Assembly (NCBI RefSeq): GCF_002078875.1
Contig: NC_034411.1
Span: 37,612,115 to 37,676,114, forward strand
DNA length: 64,000 nucleotides
Direction: 5' to 3'
Origin: Numida meleagris
Taxonomy: Eukaryota; Chordata; Aves; Galliformes; Numididae
Shown piece by piece: positions 49,601 to 63,042 of the stretch; the stretch's first letter is position 1; every line of letters begins with the position of its first letter. The position numbers and the translations under genes were made by a program. Under the pieces are notes generated by a model. It saw only the letters and a list, made by a program, of their open reading frames with translations. It ran no database searches and was not told where the DNA came from.

Positions 49601-52600
49601 CTTAACCAGGTAGACAAAAAAATGCAAGCAATCTAAAAGATGTAAAAACAGAAAATAAGGAATACAGCATTACTCACACCAAATAAAAGTCAAAACAAAT
49701 TTGGTATATAGAACAGTTGCCAGTAACTAAGCTTCTAAAACGTTAGAACAATGCATCAGTAATCCTTACCTAAGAATAAAAGTTATAAAAAAAATACATG
49801 CAATCAGAAATAAAGCGTTTCTGAATTATCTAAGGAAACTGAAAAGCTAGGCGACCCAATGAAAAGTTATAGAAAAAACCCCACACACTAGAAGTACATC
49901 AAAAGCAGGGATAGTTATGAAGAATAAACTATTGCTGCAATAAAATCCCAAGGTAGAAAGTATTTACTGAAAGCATCTGAGATGTGTAAGTAATAAAAGA
50001 CATAGGAAGTTACTGTGTCTATCTGAATGCAATCTATGTTGAAACCACTGTGCAGAAAAATTCAGCTGTGCACAGACAGAAAATTAAACCTAAGGAGTAA
50101 ACTAGGCTGTAGTCATTTCTGACAGGAAGACTGTAAGCACTTACACTGTCCTAAGTTATGAATGCACTCTCAATTTATCTTTTAGTCATTAGAAAGCACT
50201 GGAGGATGAAGTAGGGAAAAATGCCAAAGATGAAAAGGATACGTGCATTTTTAACTGTGAGAGTAACTAGCCACAGAAATATATTGTCAAGGCTAAGTAC
50301 TAATTCATAATATCATATTAGCTGTTGAGGTCTTTAAGATTGGTTTTCAGAGATATGACTTAGCTTAATGGTACATTACTGAATTTGGTATGACAAATTC
50401 ACATGCACAACTAACATCTCCAGTCACTGAACATTTGATCTCAGACCCATAGGAAGCTCTCTCAGTGAGCACCAGTCACCAACCAAACGCTTGACTTGAG
50501 GTAACACAGGAAGTGGGACCAAAGTGGGCTCACTGAGCTTCAGCAGCCACAGCTAAGTCAACCATGTGTCACACCTTTCAAATACAGGTACTGTGATACC
50601 TTCAAGGAAAGTGAGACTTAAAGTCAGGAAACACTCATATCTAAAGACAGTATGCGCAGTTTAGAAGAGCAGAAAGTGTCTACCTTCACCACTTCAGTAC
50701 AAGTCAATGAGAGCCTTAACTATCAGGCAGTTCTTTAAATATCTTCTTCACAGACCAGACAGTACAGCAAAAGCCTTCCCAGTGCACAATGGTTTCCTCC
50801 TAATGTACAAGCGGCACATCTCACAGGCCTCTGGCTGAACAATCTGGAGATACTTAGTTCGGAACAGCATGTCAAAGTCTGCCTGAGCTATTATATCATG
50901 CTAGTTTCAAATAAAACTGCTAAACTGCACTGAGTAGTCCAAGCGCGATCAAACCAGAAAAAGAACATTAAAGACTACATTTGTATAGAGGCATGACTGA
51001 CTGACTGACTTCCCACTGGTTGTCAGAACAATCTTCCCAACAGTCCAAAAAGGACAACAACAACAAAAATCAATACTTTATGGCTTCTTCAAAGAGAATT
51101 AAGTAAATTACACAAGGGGCACTGCAAGGGAATACAAAGGGAGGTTCTTCCACTAAAGAAACTGGTAGGCAAGTACACCAGCAGCAGAACAGAGCAGAAA
51201 AGTAACCACAGAATATCTACACAAGCAGACAGAGACTGAGTTAACTGCAACCCATGTATTGCTAGGTTCACCCCACAAGGTGAACTACATTATTTACTTT
51301 ACAAATAAGCTACAGAAAGGGTTTCACGTGAAAAATAGCTTTAAATAGCAAAGAAAAAAATACTATTTCCTCAAAACCCCCATTACTACATAGCCCTTTT
51401 GTCCCTGATCGAATGACACAGCTTATTATTTTCCACAGAAACAGCAGCACTTCCATGCTGAATTCATGCCTACCCTCTTGAAAACTAGCCAAGCCTCTAA
51501 ATATTGCAGACACCATTTGGGAATGAAGTATTTATTTCTTATCTTCTGTTATGCTTTAAATGGAGCAGTAATGTAAACGCATCATTGTCCCTATTAGACT
51601 GAGGACACAAAGAGTACATCCAGAAAGAAGGGTACTTGTGATTCCTCAGGGAAACATACATTGTTCCATTTAAAACAAATACGCAGCCCAGTGTCCCAAA
51701 AAAAAAAAGCCATATATAATAAGGACAAAGAAAATAATTCCTTATTTAGTTGCTTATTTTTAAAGCTCGAAAAACATGATTTCTACATCAAGGCGAGAAT
51801 TCACTTTTTTCCCCCCCTCACATACTTATAATCATTAAAAACTATGTTTGCTTTTCCTTGCACATAAATTTCAACAAAAAAAAAAAAGAGGAGTTATGTA
51901 CTTGTCTGTAGATACTGCTATTAAGAATGGAATAGAGCTGCTCTGGGACAATTTAACCTTAAATCTTCTAGAAGAAAAAGGATCTACTGCCAAACATTAA
52001 AAACATGTCTTTATTAAATTCACAACTAGAAAGATCCCAAAAATTTACTTTGTTCTCTCCTGAAATTAGAAGTACTTTTAACTAACTACGCATTTTTTTA
52101 ATTCCATCCCTAAGGATCTGCAAGCATTAGCTGCCACCATCGAAAACCAGGCATCGGTGACCTCCATTTCAGAACACCAGAAGCCCAAAGATGTTTGCTG
52201 CTGAGTTTCCATGCAGTGCATCCTCTTACTTACAGACATTGTCACATGCAGTGCATAGCTACCAACAAAAACAGCTGTTGTTTTCTCTCTTCTCTAAATC
52301 TTTGCAGGGGGTGTTACAAGCCATGTCTTCTGCCTGGTTGGGAAGTGAGGAGTAGCAGGTGCAACACTGGCTTGTTTGCTGCTTGAGGAAATTCCCATCA
52401 TCTCATCTTTCCAACCGCAGACTGGGAGCTTCAAGAAGAGCCTGCCTTTAAGTACTTGACTGAGAGACAGTGAGCTTGTTACCATAATTAATTTTAAGCA
52501 TATGGAGAAGCAGCAACTATTAATTTCTGTTTGTTTTTATTGGAATTCTTATTTCCTATTACTGTCAAATTCAAGCCAGCAGCCCACTTTTAATATTAAC

Positions 52601-53673
52601 CAATCCAGCAGTCTTTCACCGCTAAATAAAAGTCTACTTACAGTTCAGCTTGCTCTTTATAATGAAAGTCAAGTTGAAAATACTTAGACTGCTTCAATTG
52701 TTTCCAAATTGCAATTGTTGGAATAAATAATACTGTCTACCTCTAAAACTTACTATTTGAACACTGGCACTTACTAGTTGATACTTCACAGAGCTCAGAC
52801 AAAGAAAATGTGCTGTAATTGATAAGCACCATTACTGGAAAAAAAAAAAGTAGAGAGGATGCTTAAGAAATGTTATTGCCTTACTCAAAACTGTAAGTTT
52901 ACCCTCTACCTTGATTAAAGGGTGAGCATTAGCCATGGTGTGCCACAGTCACCTGTCCCCTCACTGCACAACTGCTGCCTACTCACTATTTGCTCTGCTC
53001 ACCTACACATGCACAAAGACTAGGTGTTGACCCTCCTGCCAGTTTTCACAACAGTGAAGTCAGAGGATCCTACTTCTCTGGAGAACAGCCAGCCTGTGCC
53101 AGCATGAAAGTACATTCAACATCGTACACCCGTTGGGTTGCAGTCTTATCCATAATTATCTGATCACAGTTGCTGTTGACTTCCCAGCCTCCAGCTGAAA
53201 AGGACCCAGCACATCTTATCACCATAGATGCTGGACTTCCCTGCCTCAGCAACAGCAGCCAGCCAGCCAGGGCTGCAATTACTCTCTCTGTGCCCCTCAC
53301 AGCAATACTTCTGTGGGCTTCACCACGCTCAGACAAAATACTTATCACCGAATCCATGATGAAAAAGATTTCAACACAAAAACACAATAAGCAAGTAGCA
53401 ATGATTTCCTTTCAGGTGAAAATTGCAAGTGTTTTTGACAGCATTTCTAATGCCCCAGCATCCTTAACAACCACAGGTGGAGACAAGCAGGCTGCTACTG
53501 CTCAAAGGAGCAGCCTCCAGAATGCAGGTCACATGCAGATGCAGCTGTTTGGATCTCTGATCATAAAAGCCAAGAAAACTGCAACTGCAAATCCTTCCAC
53601 AGAAATGCAAACCAAAAATTGGGGGAAAGGTAGATGGGAAATGTAAAACTGTAGAAGAAATACATGAGGGGGG

Positions 53674-53720
53674 AAAGAAAAAAAAAAGACTGGAAAAAAA
53701 AAAAAGAACTTATTCAAAAA
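53674..53720. repeat. A-rich tract
   Basis: Interrupted poly-A with G and C spacers. It makes the minus-strand frame at 53529-53882 rich in F, which is therefore compositional. Confidence 0.8.
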
Positions 53721-56700
53721 AAATTCCACTGTTTTACAGCTGGGTAACATAAAAAGAAGAGCATTTGTATTTTTAATCAAAAACGTCTGATTTTTTTTTT
53801 TAATACTGTGCCTTTTGTATAAGCCTATAAAACAAAGATTAATACAGTAGTTACAAACACATGCAGTAATATTTTCAGTCATGATTCACTGCCTTTTCCA
53901 GTACAACTAGGGAACATCAGTTGTTGAACATCGTAGCTCAAAAAAAAGCTGCACATAGTAGTTTCAAAACAAAGAGCAACACTTCTTTATGCACCATCCA
54001 CTTCAGCTGCAGAGCTCATATTGCTACCAATTTCAGCATCACTGTCCTTAAGTCTAATTGCTGGGGTCACAAATCACTACAGGCTGATGGCACGTAGCAG
54101 AGACAAAGTGTACTCTTGCTCTTTTTCCCTTTTATCTGTTATTGAACGCTACTGGAAATACTGTACTGAGTTAAATGGACCCCTACGTCTTCAGTTATTA
54201 CTTATTTTTTATCTAATCTAAAGTAAAATAAATAGGTACAACATATGAAAGCATTGCAATGAAAGACAAAAATTTAGCTTACTTCACTGGGAGCACTGAT
54301 GCAAGGTGAAGTAGAAAGTAAACAGATTTTTTGAAACACAATATGTTAGTAAGAGTTGAAGTCATAAAACAGTCTTTCTTTTATTTAAGGCAACAAACAC
54401 TTCTTCAGCCTGCTATTTGTAATTCCCAGGCTAGGTGAACTTGTGACATTAAATCATAAACTAAAAGTGCACTCTCACATAGCTTTTTAACTACTCCTTT
54501 TAAGTCACTATTTGTATGTTTTAAATCCATAGAGGGGAAAAAAAACGTATATGCATGAACACAGAGGGTCTGACAAACACAGTACTGTATAAATCAGGGA
54601 AAGCATTCAGATACAGATTTTATTACTATTTTTATGGTATCTTTCCATCACCTGAAATGAACTAAATACTTGGGTAATGCCTTATGTAAGGCATTTTAGC
54701 TGTGAGTCATCCATAAGTATGCTCTTGCATACTAAATAAGCTGGAAACAGTTGGTACTTCATGCTGAGTGACATACCCATTTTGCTTAAATCTTCAGATT
54801 CCAACTTCATATGGTATTTCTGCTCATTTTAGAAGCAGTGCATTACAGGTTGCTTATCGTTGCTTCCATTTGCCTTTTGCATTCACCAGTACAGATCTGC
54901 ATTCATATTTCAGGTGAGCCATTAAATCCAGGGAAAATGCCAGTCTCATTTCTCACTGAGACATAACCACAACTATAAAATAATCTTTCATTCTTCTATT
55001 ATACTTCCATCCTACTAACACCTGACATACCATCTGTGTACTAACTTAACTAGGAAAAAGACAGACAGTAGATATAGCTATAAAAGTACTATTTCGCTGT
55101 ATTCAAATAGAAGTGGAAAATCCAGATAGGTGCAAAAATTACTGAAGGTAGCTTGCAGAAAGTACAAGCTACATTATGTTAAACCATCACAAGCGCTTTT
55201 CCTACTGAAATTTCAAGTTACAAACACTGCTTTACAAAGAAGAAAAACACATCCCTTGCTCTTCCATTTTCTAATGTTCAAAAAAAAAAATCATAAAATG
55301 AATTCCCACTCTTTTCACAGAATACATATTCCTAACAGAATAAACAGATTCTAAGAATGAATTATCCCCACTTTAAATATTTTATCCAAGAAACCCTACA
55401 ATAACTATTATATATTGAAGCTCAGGATGGGAGTACAGCAGCTAACTACAGTAACTTAGTTTGCACTCTAGAAGCAAAAGTCTAAGAGTTTAAATTATGA
55501 TAGCATTAAATACTGTTCTTTTTCATTGCTTATGTTTTCATGACTAAGGATAAGCATACTCTGTCATAACAAATCACAGTGTTCTTTGACTCCTTAACCA
55601 GAAGCTAACTACAGAACAAAGCTGCAAAGACATAACAGTTAAATAATCCCATTTTTCAAGCACGAGTAAAATTCCTACTGACCACCCATGTTATTGTAGT
55701 ACATTTTTAACACACAATGACAAAATAAATCAATAAACATGAAAAAAATTTGTTTTATAAGTGCATAGAAGAAACAACATTTTAATTAAAAGTTACCTTC
55801 AAAGCCAACTCATATCTCCTTGGAAACATTCTCAGAGGATTCCTATATTTATTCAGTTGTAATTCTAACTTCTTTGTAGGTTTCAAATCAGCCATGCGTT
55901 CACTATTTGGAACTTCCAGATATACTTTTTTTTTCCCCCTTATAATTCACATATTTCTGGTAAAGACCATCCAGGAAGTAGCAAATAAATTCACTGTTTT
56001 GTGTCCAGTCTGATCTCCACTAGGCCTTGATGCACTGTGAATGCACTGACACCGCGTATCCTCCCACATAACATCCACGTTATGTATTCTCATCTTCAGC
56101 GGACAGTACTCTAATTTCCTATATCTTACGTCATCATGAGTCTGAAGAGTCCAGAATGAACCCCCCAATAAATCCTCTGCGTCTCCAGACCCACAACTTC
56201 AGTTGTTTCCCCCTTAATCTCAACTCAGAGTTCCTCCACCTTGCCTATTGGAGTCTGTGTGCTTTCAGGCAGGATCTGTGACTCACTGCGCATGTACAGC
56301 AGAACAGCAGCATAGAGGGGCCCCGGCTTCAGCTGAGCCCTCTGGGCACTACGTAAAACAATCAATCAATAACAATATTAATAGATTTTGTCCCTCAGTT
56401 CCTCTTGCAACTAACAGCTGTAATCTTACTCTGATAATTGAATACACATCATAATTCCTCATGTTTTGTCTCAGTAGCAACAATGTCCATTCATCCCTGC
56501 TGTCATACCTAGAAGATCTCATCCAGATCTTCAAGAAACATGCAGTGATTAATTCTTTTCCTTCACAATCTACCTCAAAATTCATATCCTTCATATACTC
56601 TTTCACCACTACTTTATTTCAAGACCATAGATAAAGGAAGAAAACATTCCTATTTCAGAATTGAAATATAGATGTTACATGGAAAGTTATATGTATGCAT

Positions 56701-58088
56701 TGATTTTAACTCTTACCAGATTAAAGGGTGACAAGAAGCACCAGTCTGTACAGAGATCAGATCCATTCTGGAACCTGTCCTAATTGTTTAAATTATTTCA
56801 ATAGACATTAAACACTGGAAAACACCAAAAAAGACATTCATACACTACACATATAGCTGTGCAACACACACAACCAAGAGTCCAATAAAACCAGAGCTCT
56901 TGGTGAGACAGATACTTTTGATAACGTGCTGAATCCTACGTTTGTTGTTTAAAAAATAAACAAAATAAAAAAATAGAGATATATCAAATCAGAACGGTTG
57001 TAAAAGGTTTCTGATGTTCTACAATTGCCTTCAAGGGGAAAATACATATGTATGTACACACACAGTCTTTCACTCTTGATCTTACAAGGTCCAAGAATAC
57101 TAAATTGCATGATTCATCTCCTCTGGATAGCCTGGTTGCCAACAACAAAACCTTGCCAGCTGAACTGCGTAGCTAATGCACTGAGATGTACCAGAACAAT
57201 GCAACAGAATTTCTAACGCCCCAAGTCTGAAGAGGAAAAAATTTTAAAGAAGAAAAAAAAGAACAGTTCACAAAAACCTTTCAAGAAGAAGTTCAGCAGT
57301 TTGGTAGTTCCCTTAAGCAAACTTAGTAACTTAACATGCTTAAAGCAAACATCATAAAAATCTAAAAATAACCCCTTCTTTACTGGAAAAAAAAAAGTCT
57401 TAATTTTAAAACAACTCTGGAGAGAAGGATTCCACACTGAAAGCTGTGCACAGATGTTATGTTGATGAATCAGGTGGGAAAGTTACTTCTATCAGCTAAT
57501 CTTTAATAATACTCTCTTCGATCCCTGGATCATCTCTAAACCTTGTAACTGCAGCCTCTTTCAATCTCCAGTCAGTTCATGACCATCACATTCTAATACT
57601 TCAATTACAGTGACACTTTCAACTGACACATCCCTGCCTTTAAATGTGGATTTTGTGAGCTTTTCAGCCACAAAAACTTCCTGTCTGCAACTGTTAATGT
57701 TCCACAACTACAGTCTCATCACACTGCGCTATTTTTTGTACTGTTTGCATCTGCTTATTAAGTACTTCGAGAACACACAGCATGTAGAAATCCCACCCTC
57801 AGCACAAGCAACTGAATCTGTGCATGTATACCATGCTAACAACAACTGTGAGAGGTAACTGTTATCATAGCTAGATAGGATGTTGTAACATGATGGAAAG
57901 CACAGCAATGGCAGCAAAGTAGCAAGGTTCCAGGCTGCAGAAAAGGAGGATGAAGATTTGCTCAAATGCAGCAGCCATAGGCACAGAAACAAAGGAAAGA
58001 ACCTGCTTACCTTCAGAAGGCCTCAAGTTTGCAGGAATCTCCAGCAAAATACCCTTGCTCCCACTGCCAACCCTTAAATGAGGCCTGG

Positions 58089-58117
58089 GAAGGAGTGGAT
58101 CCTGGCTCCACTCCTTC
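58089..58117. repeat. perfect 11-bp hairpin in a GC-rich patch
   Basis: GAAGGAGTGGA (58089-58099) and TCCACTCCTTC (58107-58117) are exact reverse complements around TCCTGGC. One further G-T pair is possible outside. The surrounding 150 bp are clearly GC-richer than their flanks and may be part of an unrecognised old repeat. Confidence 0.88.
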
Positions 58118-59336
58118 TGGTCACTCAGGGGCATCGCATGCACCTGAGCTCGCCTGGGTTGGCCCTGCCTTCCCACCAAGTGCTCAATTATTGGTTCAAG
58201 CCCTGACTTAGCATTCCCACTACAGATTTTAAGAACAATAAGTAACAGAAGTCACACAGTCAAAACCCAGACAATGTTACTGACTGCCCTACACTTTCTC
58301 ATTTTAATTCTCTTATACATCCAGTGAAAGAGCTAGTCCTTGGCCACCAAGGAGGTGGGAATCTAGAATCTTCTGTTACCAGTCCAGTAAACTGTTCAAA
58401 TTTCCAGCTGAACCAGATAAAAAATTGTCACATACAATGAGAACTGCTTTCTACTGACCAAGCAATTTAATCACAGCTTTTTCTTACTTCTGAGAAATTA
58501 CACACTATTGCAATGAGAAGCCAACACAGAATTAATTTCTTCTCAAAGTCAGCACCAAACCTGCATAGCCTGATTCTCGTCTCTCTGTTTTCTATCTTAA
58601 AAGCTGGAGAGCAGTGACAAAAATATCTTTTTCAACAGTTTCCCTCACCTCATAAGGCGTGGAAGGAATAGGTGTTCTGGGCTACTTTCCAAATTAGAAG
58701 TATACACATCCACTAAAATTTGTTTTTGTTCTCTGGCCCAAATACCACTACAGCTTTCAGCAACATGCTTCCAGACTTAAAAAATATATTACTGATTTTA
58801 CAACACTGCACTACCTTACTGAGAAGCACTAATTACAGAATAGAGGTTGCTTTCTGTCCTGAGAAAAAAAAGAACAATTTCACAGGACAAAGTACTGCTA
58901 CCACTTGCACAAAGAAATGAAAGGTTAACTGCAAAGAGAAAAAAGTCACAAGAATCTCAGATAACAAATATTAATCAAGGCATAAAAGTAATTTCCATCT
59001 CTCCTATATTAAGTGTTGAAAACTTAAAATATTTCAAAATTATTCTTTATCCATAGCAAGAGGGGAAAAAAGTGTGAAAAAACATTTTTAACTACAAAAT
59101 TATCCTAAATTTAAGATTATTACAATAATCTGATCTTTTTAGAATATAAAAATCTTCAGTATAAGCATATATTGTACTTAACAGAATACTAAATCCAAAT
59201 GTAAAAAAAAAAATACATACAAGGAGTTGTTTATAAAGACTCAATTTTTCTCAGTAGTGTCTTTTTCAAGACATAAAACTGGCTTGCATTGTTCATTCCC
59301 CTTCATAAACAGAGGTGTGATTTTTAAAGAATTTAA

Positions 59337-59393
59337 AGATTCCAAATTAGATTTTCTTTAGAATTAGATTCCAAATTCATTTAGATTCCAAAT
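59337..59393 (+). repeat. three direct repeats of AGATTCCAAAT
   Basis: Exact 11-bp copies start at 59337, 59366 and 59383. The unequal spacing (29 and 17 bp) and TTAGA-type flanks suggest local duplication followed by decay. Confidence 0.8.
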
Positions 59394-60685
59394 ACAGCTT
59401 AGTTTAAGCAAATAAAAATGTCATATAAAAATCTCTAAAAGATCAAGAACAATCATTAATTATCAATAAGATACAGGGAAGTGAGACACAAATGATGTAT
59501 ACTTTCAAGCAAATATCACTATCCATGATTTTCTTCTTTTTACTCTGCCTCAAATTAATTTTAGTTCTTAAGGAAAATAAAAAATCGAAGTGTTACTCAA
59601 CATTTTACATTATTAATTTTATTAAATTTTATTTTATTATTAAACATAATAATGAGAATATAACATGAACATCTTTTGAAATACTCAATTTTCAATAACA
59701 GAGAAACCTCTAGACAACAGGAAAAGCAACAGGTAGATACCACATACACAAATATGCTTAGAAGATTCAGTTTTATTTACAGAAAATTCAATAAATGTAT
59801 ACAACTCACACGCTTTTTCAAGCAGAGAACATGATGGAAAATGAATATTACCAGATAATGCCTTACAAAATTGTTGCTTACCTTCAAGAGTAATTGAAAC
59901 TTTCTTCATTAACTAATCAAAAGCAACTGTACTCACCTAAAAGTAAAAGCTTCAAGACAAGATAGGTATACAATCTTATAATACAAACCAGGGGGGAAAA
60001 AAAAGATTATTTTTTAATTTAAAAGGAAAAAAAAAGTAGAAGAGGAAAAAAAGAGTTCTAAAGAACAATATGAAAATGGAAGAATAAAAGAAGTGGATAA
60101 GAAAAGTATTTTAGATGTATCAAGCACCTAAAAAGCAGTAGTCTGCCACAGGATATATGACTTCCTGAATAAATTAAACAGTATACATAATCTCAAATCC
60201 AAATCAGAGCTGACTTTGGTTTTCACAGATGACATAACAAAAATTATTCTGTACACAGTAAAAGTGCATTGCTAACACAAATTAAAGACACTACTCTGCA
60301 AGAACAACATTTAGCTTATTAACAAAGACTTCAGGAAGATTTGCAAAGTAAGAACCATCCAGCTTTCTTCTCAAAGAGGAATATGACAGATAGTACCTTC
60401 ATTGAATTGGACAAGACTGCCTGCTTGGACTGCTGGAACAGTCTACCAAAATTTAGATGTAAATATTTTGAAGGACAGTTAGCAAGGCATAAACACCTTA
60501 AAACTAATTGTAGGAAAAAACAGGCCACACACTTTTGGTACATAAATAAGATAAATATAATTGTGTTTAAAACTGCAAGCAAAGAGCATAGAAAAGGATG
60601 TGCATTCAGAGCCATTTATTACAGCAGCACATGATTGTACTTGCTTGTGATACAGCTCTGATTAAAGTCTAGAAGAAGTTTGGTA

Positions 60686-61545
60686 TCACAGAATCACAGA
60701 ACCACAGGGGTTGGAAGGGACCTCTGGAAATCACCTAGTCCAACCCCCCTACTAAAGCAGGCTGCCTACAGTAGATTGCACAGGAAAGCATCCAGATGTG
60801 TTTTGAATATCTTCAGAGAACTTCACAACCTCTCTGGGCAGCTTGATCCAGTGCTCTGTATCCCTCAAAGCAAAGAACTTTTTCCTCATGTTTGTATGAA
60901 GCTTTCTATATTCCAGCTTGCACCCACTGCCCCTTGTTTTGTCTCTGGGAACCACTGACTGTGGCCCAATCCACTTGATTCCCATCCATTAGATATAAGT
61001 ATTGACAAAATCCCCTCTTAGCGTTCTCCAGGCTGAACAGCCCCAGGTCTCTCAGCCTTTCCTTGTAAAGATGCTCCGCGCATCATTTTTGTGGCTCTCC
61101 ACTGGTCTCTTTCCAGAAGTTCTCTGCATTTTATGAACTGAGGAGCCCAGAACTGAACACAGTACTCCAGACGTGGCCTCACCAGGGCAGAGTAGAGGGA
61201 AAGGATTAACCCCAGGATACCAGCAGACTTCTTGGCCACAAGGGCACACTGCTGGCTCATGGCCAACCTGTTGTCCTCCTTTCCAACAGATCAGCTGCTA
61301 ACCTGTACTGATACATGTGGTTATTCCTCCCCAGGAGAAAGACTCCACACTTGTCCTCGCTGAACCTCATCGGGTTCCCTTCTGCCCAGCTCTCCAGCCT
61401 GTCCAGGTCTCACTGAATGGCAGCACAGCCTCCTGGTGCGTCAGCCATTCCTCCCAGCTTCACATCATCAGCAAATTTGCTGAAAGTCCACTCTATCCCT
61501 TATCCAGGCCATTGATAGAGATGCTGAACATCAGTGAGAAGGGAG
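60686..61545 (-). mobile_element. CR1 LINE, longest copy, RT motif region to 3' end
   Basis: Read on the minus strand, it keeps part of the ORF2 reverse transcriptase and everything downstream. FADD, the RT catalytic motif of CR1, lies at 61464-61475, followed in order by [44 protein letters not shown] and [12 protein letters not shown]. The 3' end at the left has GGTCCCTTCCAACCCC and GATTCTGTGATA. A stop and frameshifts occur between the blocks, so it is inactive. The first RT motifs and the endonuclease are missing through 5' truncation. The open frames 60752-60985, 61018-61266 and 61317-61628 lie wholly or mostly inside it. Confidence 0.95.
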
Positions 61546-62989
61546 ACAGACTTAGAGAAATATATATATATAGCCGTATAGTCTCCCTTGAAGTTTTGGG
61601 CAAGCAAATTGGCTCGCAAAATGTTTAATAAATACAGAGCGGATTATTCTGCTAAACATTAAAATCAATTAATTTACCTTATGATTGTAGTAGAATTTTA
61701 GTAATAGGTAATACAGCCACATTTTTATTTGAAGCAGCCTTTGTAAAGCACCATTTATTTTTAGGCACCTGGCCAAAAATAAATTTGTACCGTAATATTT
61801 TTTTCTGCTCTTTTGCTAATGAAATAGCCCTTAACAACCTGTTATACCAACCTGCTTGGTTTATGTATTTCTTTTATTTAAATGATTTATTATTCCTTAG
61901 TCACAGAAAATGGGATCCAGGTAGAAATGTGTAAGGAACATAAGGATTTTCTTCAGCTGATTGCTTTATCTAAATGTATACAACGCCGCTACAAACCCAT
62001 TTCAACTCTCAGAACTCCTCATTTCTCTGCCCCTCCCAGTAAGACAAATTACTAGGGTATAACTACTAATAGCAAACCATAACTTTTGAATAAGAACTTA
62101 CTACAACAAACTGTGCTTCCCAAGCTCTAGATGTGGTTCCAATTGTCAAACTGTAATTCTGTAACAGACATAAATCATCGTAAAAACCTCACTCATTAGT
62201 ATGAAATCACAATAGTACACAAAGACATAATTTTGTTAGTGCTCATACTCCCACAGTTAACTAAGCAATTGAATATATGCCTTCACTGAACATGTGTTCT
62301 GACCCGTGTTAGTTTACTCTGTTAGTAAACCAAAAAGTGAAGCAAGGCCTTCTTATGTAAGCAGAAATGCAAGTGCCATGCATGGAAACAAATCTCTCCC
62401 ATCGAGTTCTGAAGACTGAGCGTTTCTCACATATTAATTGAATTACTGTACAGGATTAGAGCTTTAGGGAAACTGATATCGCTTCTCTCAGTTATTTTAT
62501 CAGAGTCAACAGAATACACCTCTGTGCCAAGCATATGATTCCTTAAAACCAGTTTGAGGGGGTAACCCCTGAAACAAATTGGCTTGTAAGGGAAGAATAA
62601 TCATTGATGCTCTTAACTTTGCAACTGTCAAGTAAAAGATAAACAAATAAACTGCAGAACAGAGAACAAAATAAAAGTAGAGATAAAACAGTTAATGCCT
62701 AATTCTGCTTCGCTAATAGATTTGAAGGAGCACACAAGAAGAAAATCTGCAAAAGCAGCGGACACCAACACTATAAGCTAAAATTCAACTAGGAAACTCA
62801 GCATAAATTTAAAAAAAGAAAGCTATACATTACTTCTGACAATCAGAACAATCGGAAATGTGATACCTGGAATATTCACAATAAAATACATGAACACTGC
62901 AGCCTGACACGTTCATCCAATAGTTATCTAATCAATTATCAAACTACATTCATATAACTGATATCAGTAAATTATGACAACTGCAGGAA
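61546..62989. other. no gene recognised; short (TA)n at the left
   Basis: A TA repeat (about 61559-61572) lies just right of the CR1. The remaining sequence has no gene, RNA or mobile element that I can see. Confidence 0.65.
61559..61572. repeat. (TA)n microsatellite
   Basis: Six to seven TA units between the 5' edge of the CR1 and unique DNA. Confidence 0.8.
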
Positions 62990-63042
62990 GATTGGAACTA
63001 GATGATATTTAATGTCCTTCCAACCCAAACGAGTCTATGGTT
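62990..63042 (+). mobile_element. CR1 LINE 3'-end fragment, degraded
   Basis: GATTGGAACTAGATGATATT, then AATGTCCTTCCAACCCAAAC, then AGTCTATGGTTC are diverged versions of the CR1 3' end. Only about 50 bp remain. Confidence 0.85.

Larger units (their letters stand above)
46679..60685. other. 14 kb without recognisable genes or clear mobile elements
   Basis: No host gene is recognised. The longest frame (53170-53646 plus, 158 codons) lies in a GC-richer patch (about 52930-53560), overlaps minus-strand frames and matches no family I know. Low complexity includes A-rich DNA at 53674-53720, A and T runs near 55280 and 57239, and AT-rich DNA near 59600-59660. A second GC-rich patch at about 58060-58215 contains the hairpin listed separately. 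Confidence 0.6.

Noticed and set aside
53170..53646. 158-codon open frame, among the longest in the window
   Set aside because: It lies in a GC-richer patch with competing frames on the other strand. It shows no recognisable domain, signal peptide or splice sites, and its composition shifts along its length.
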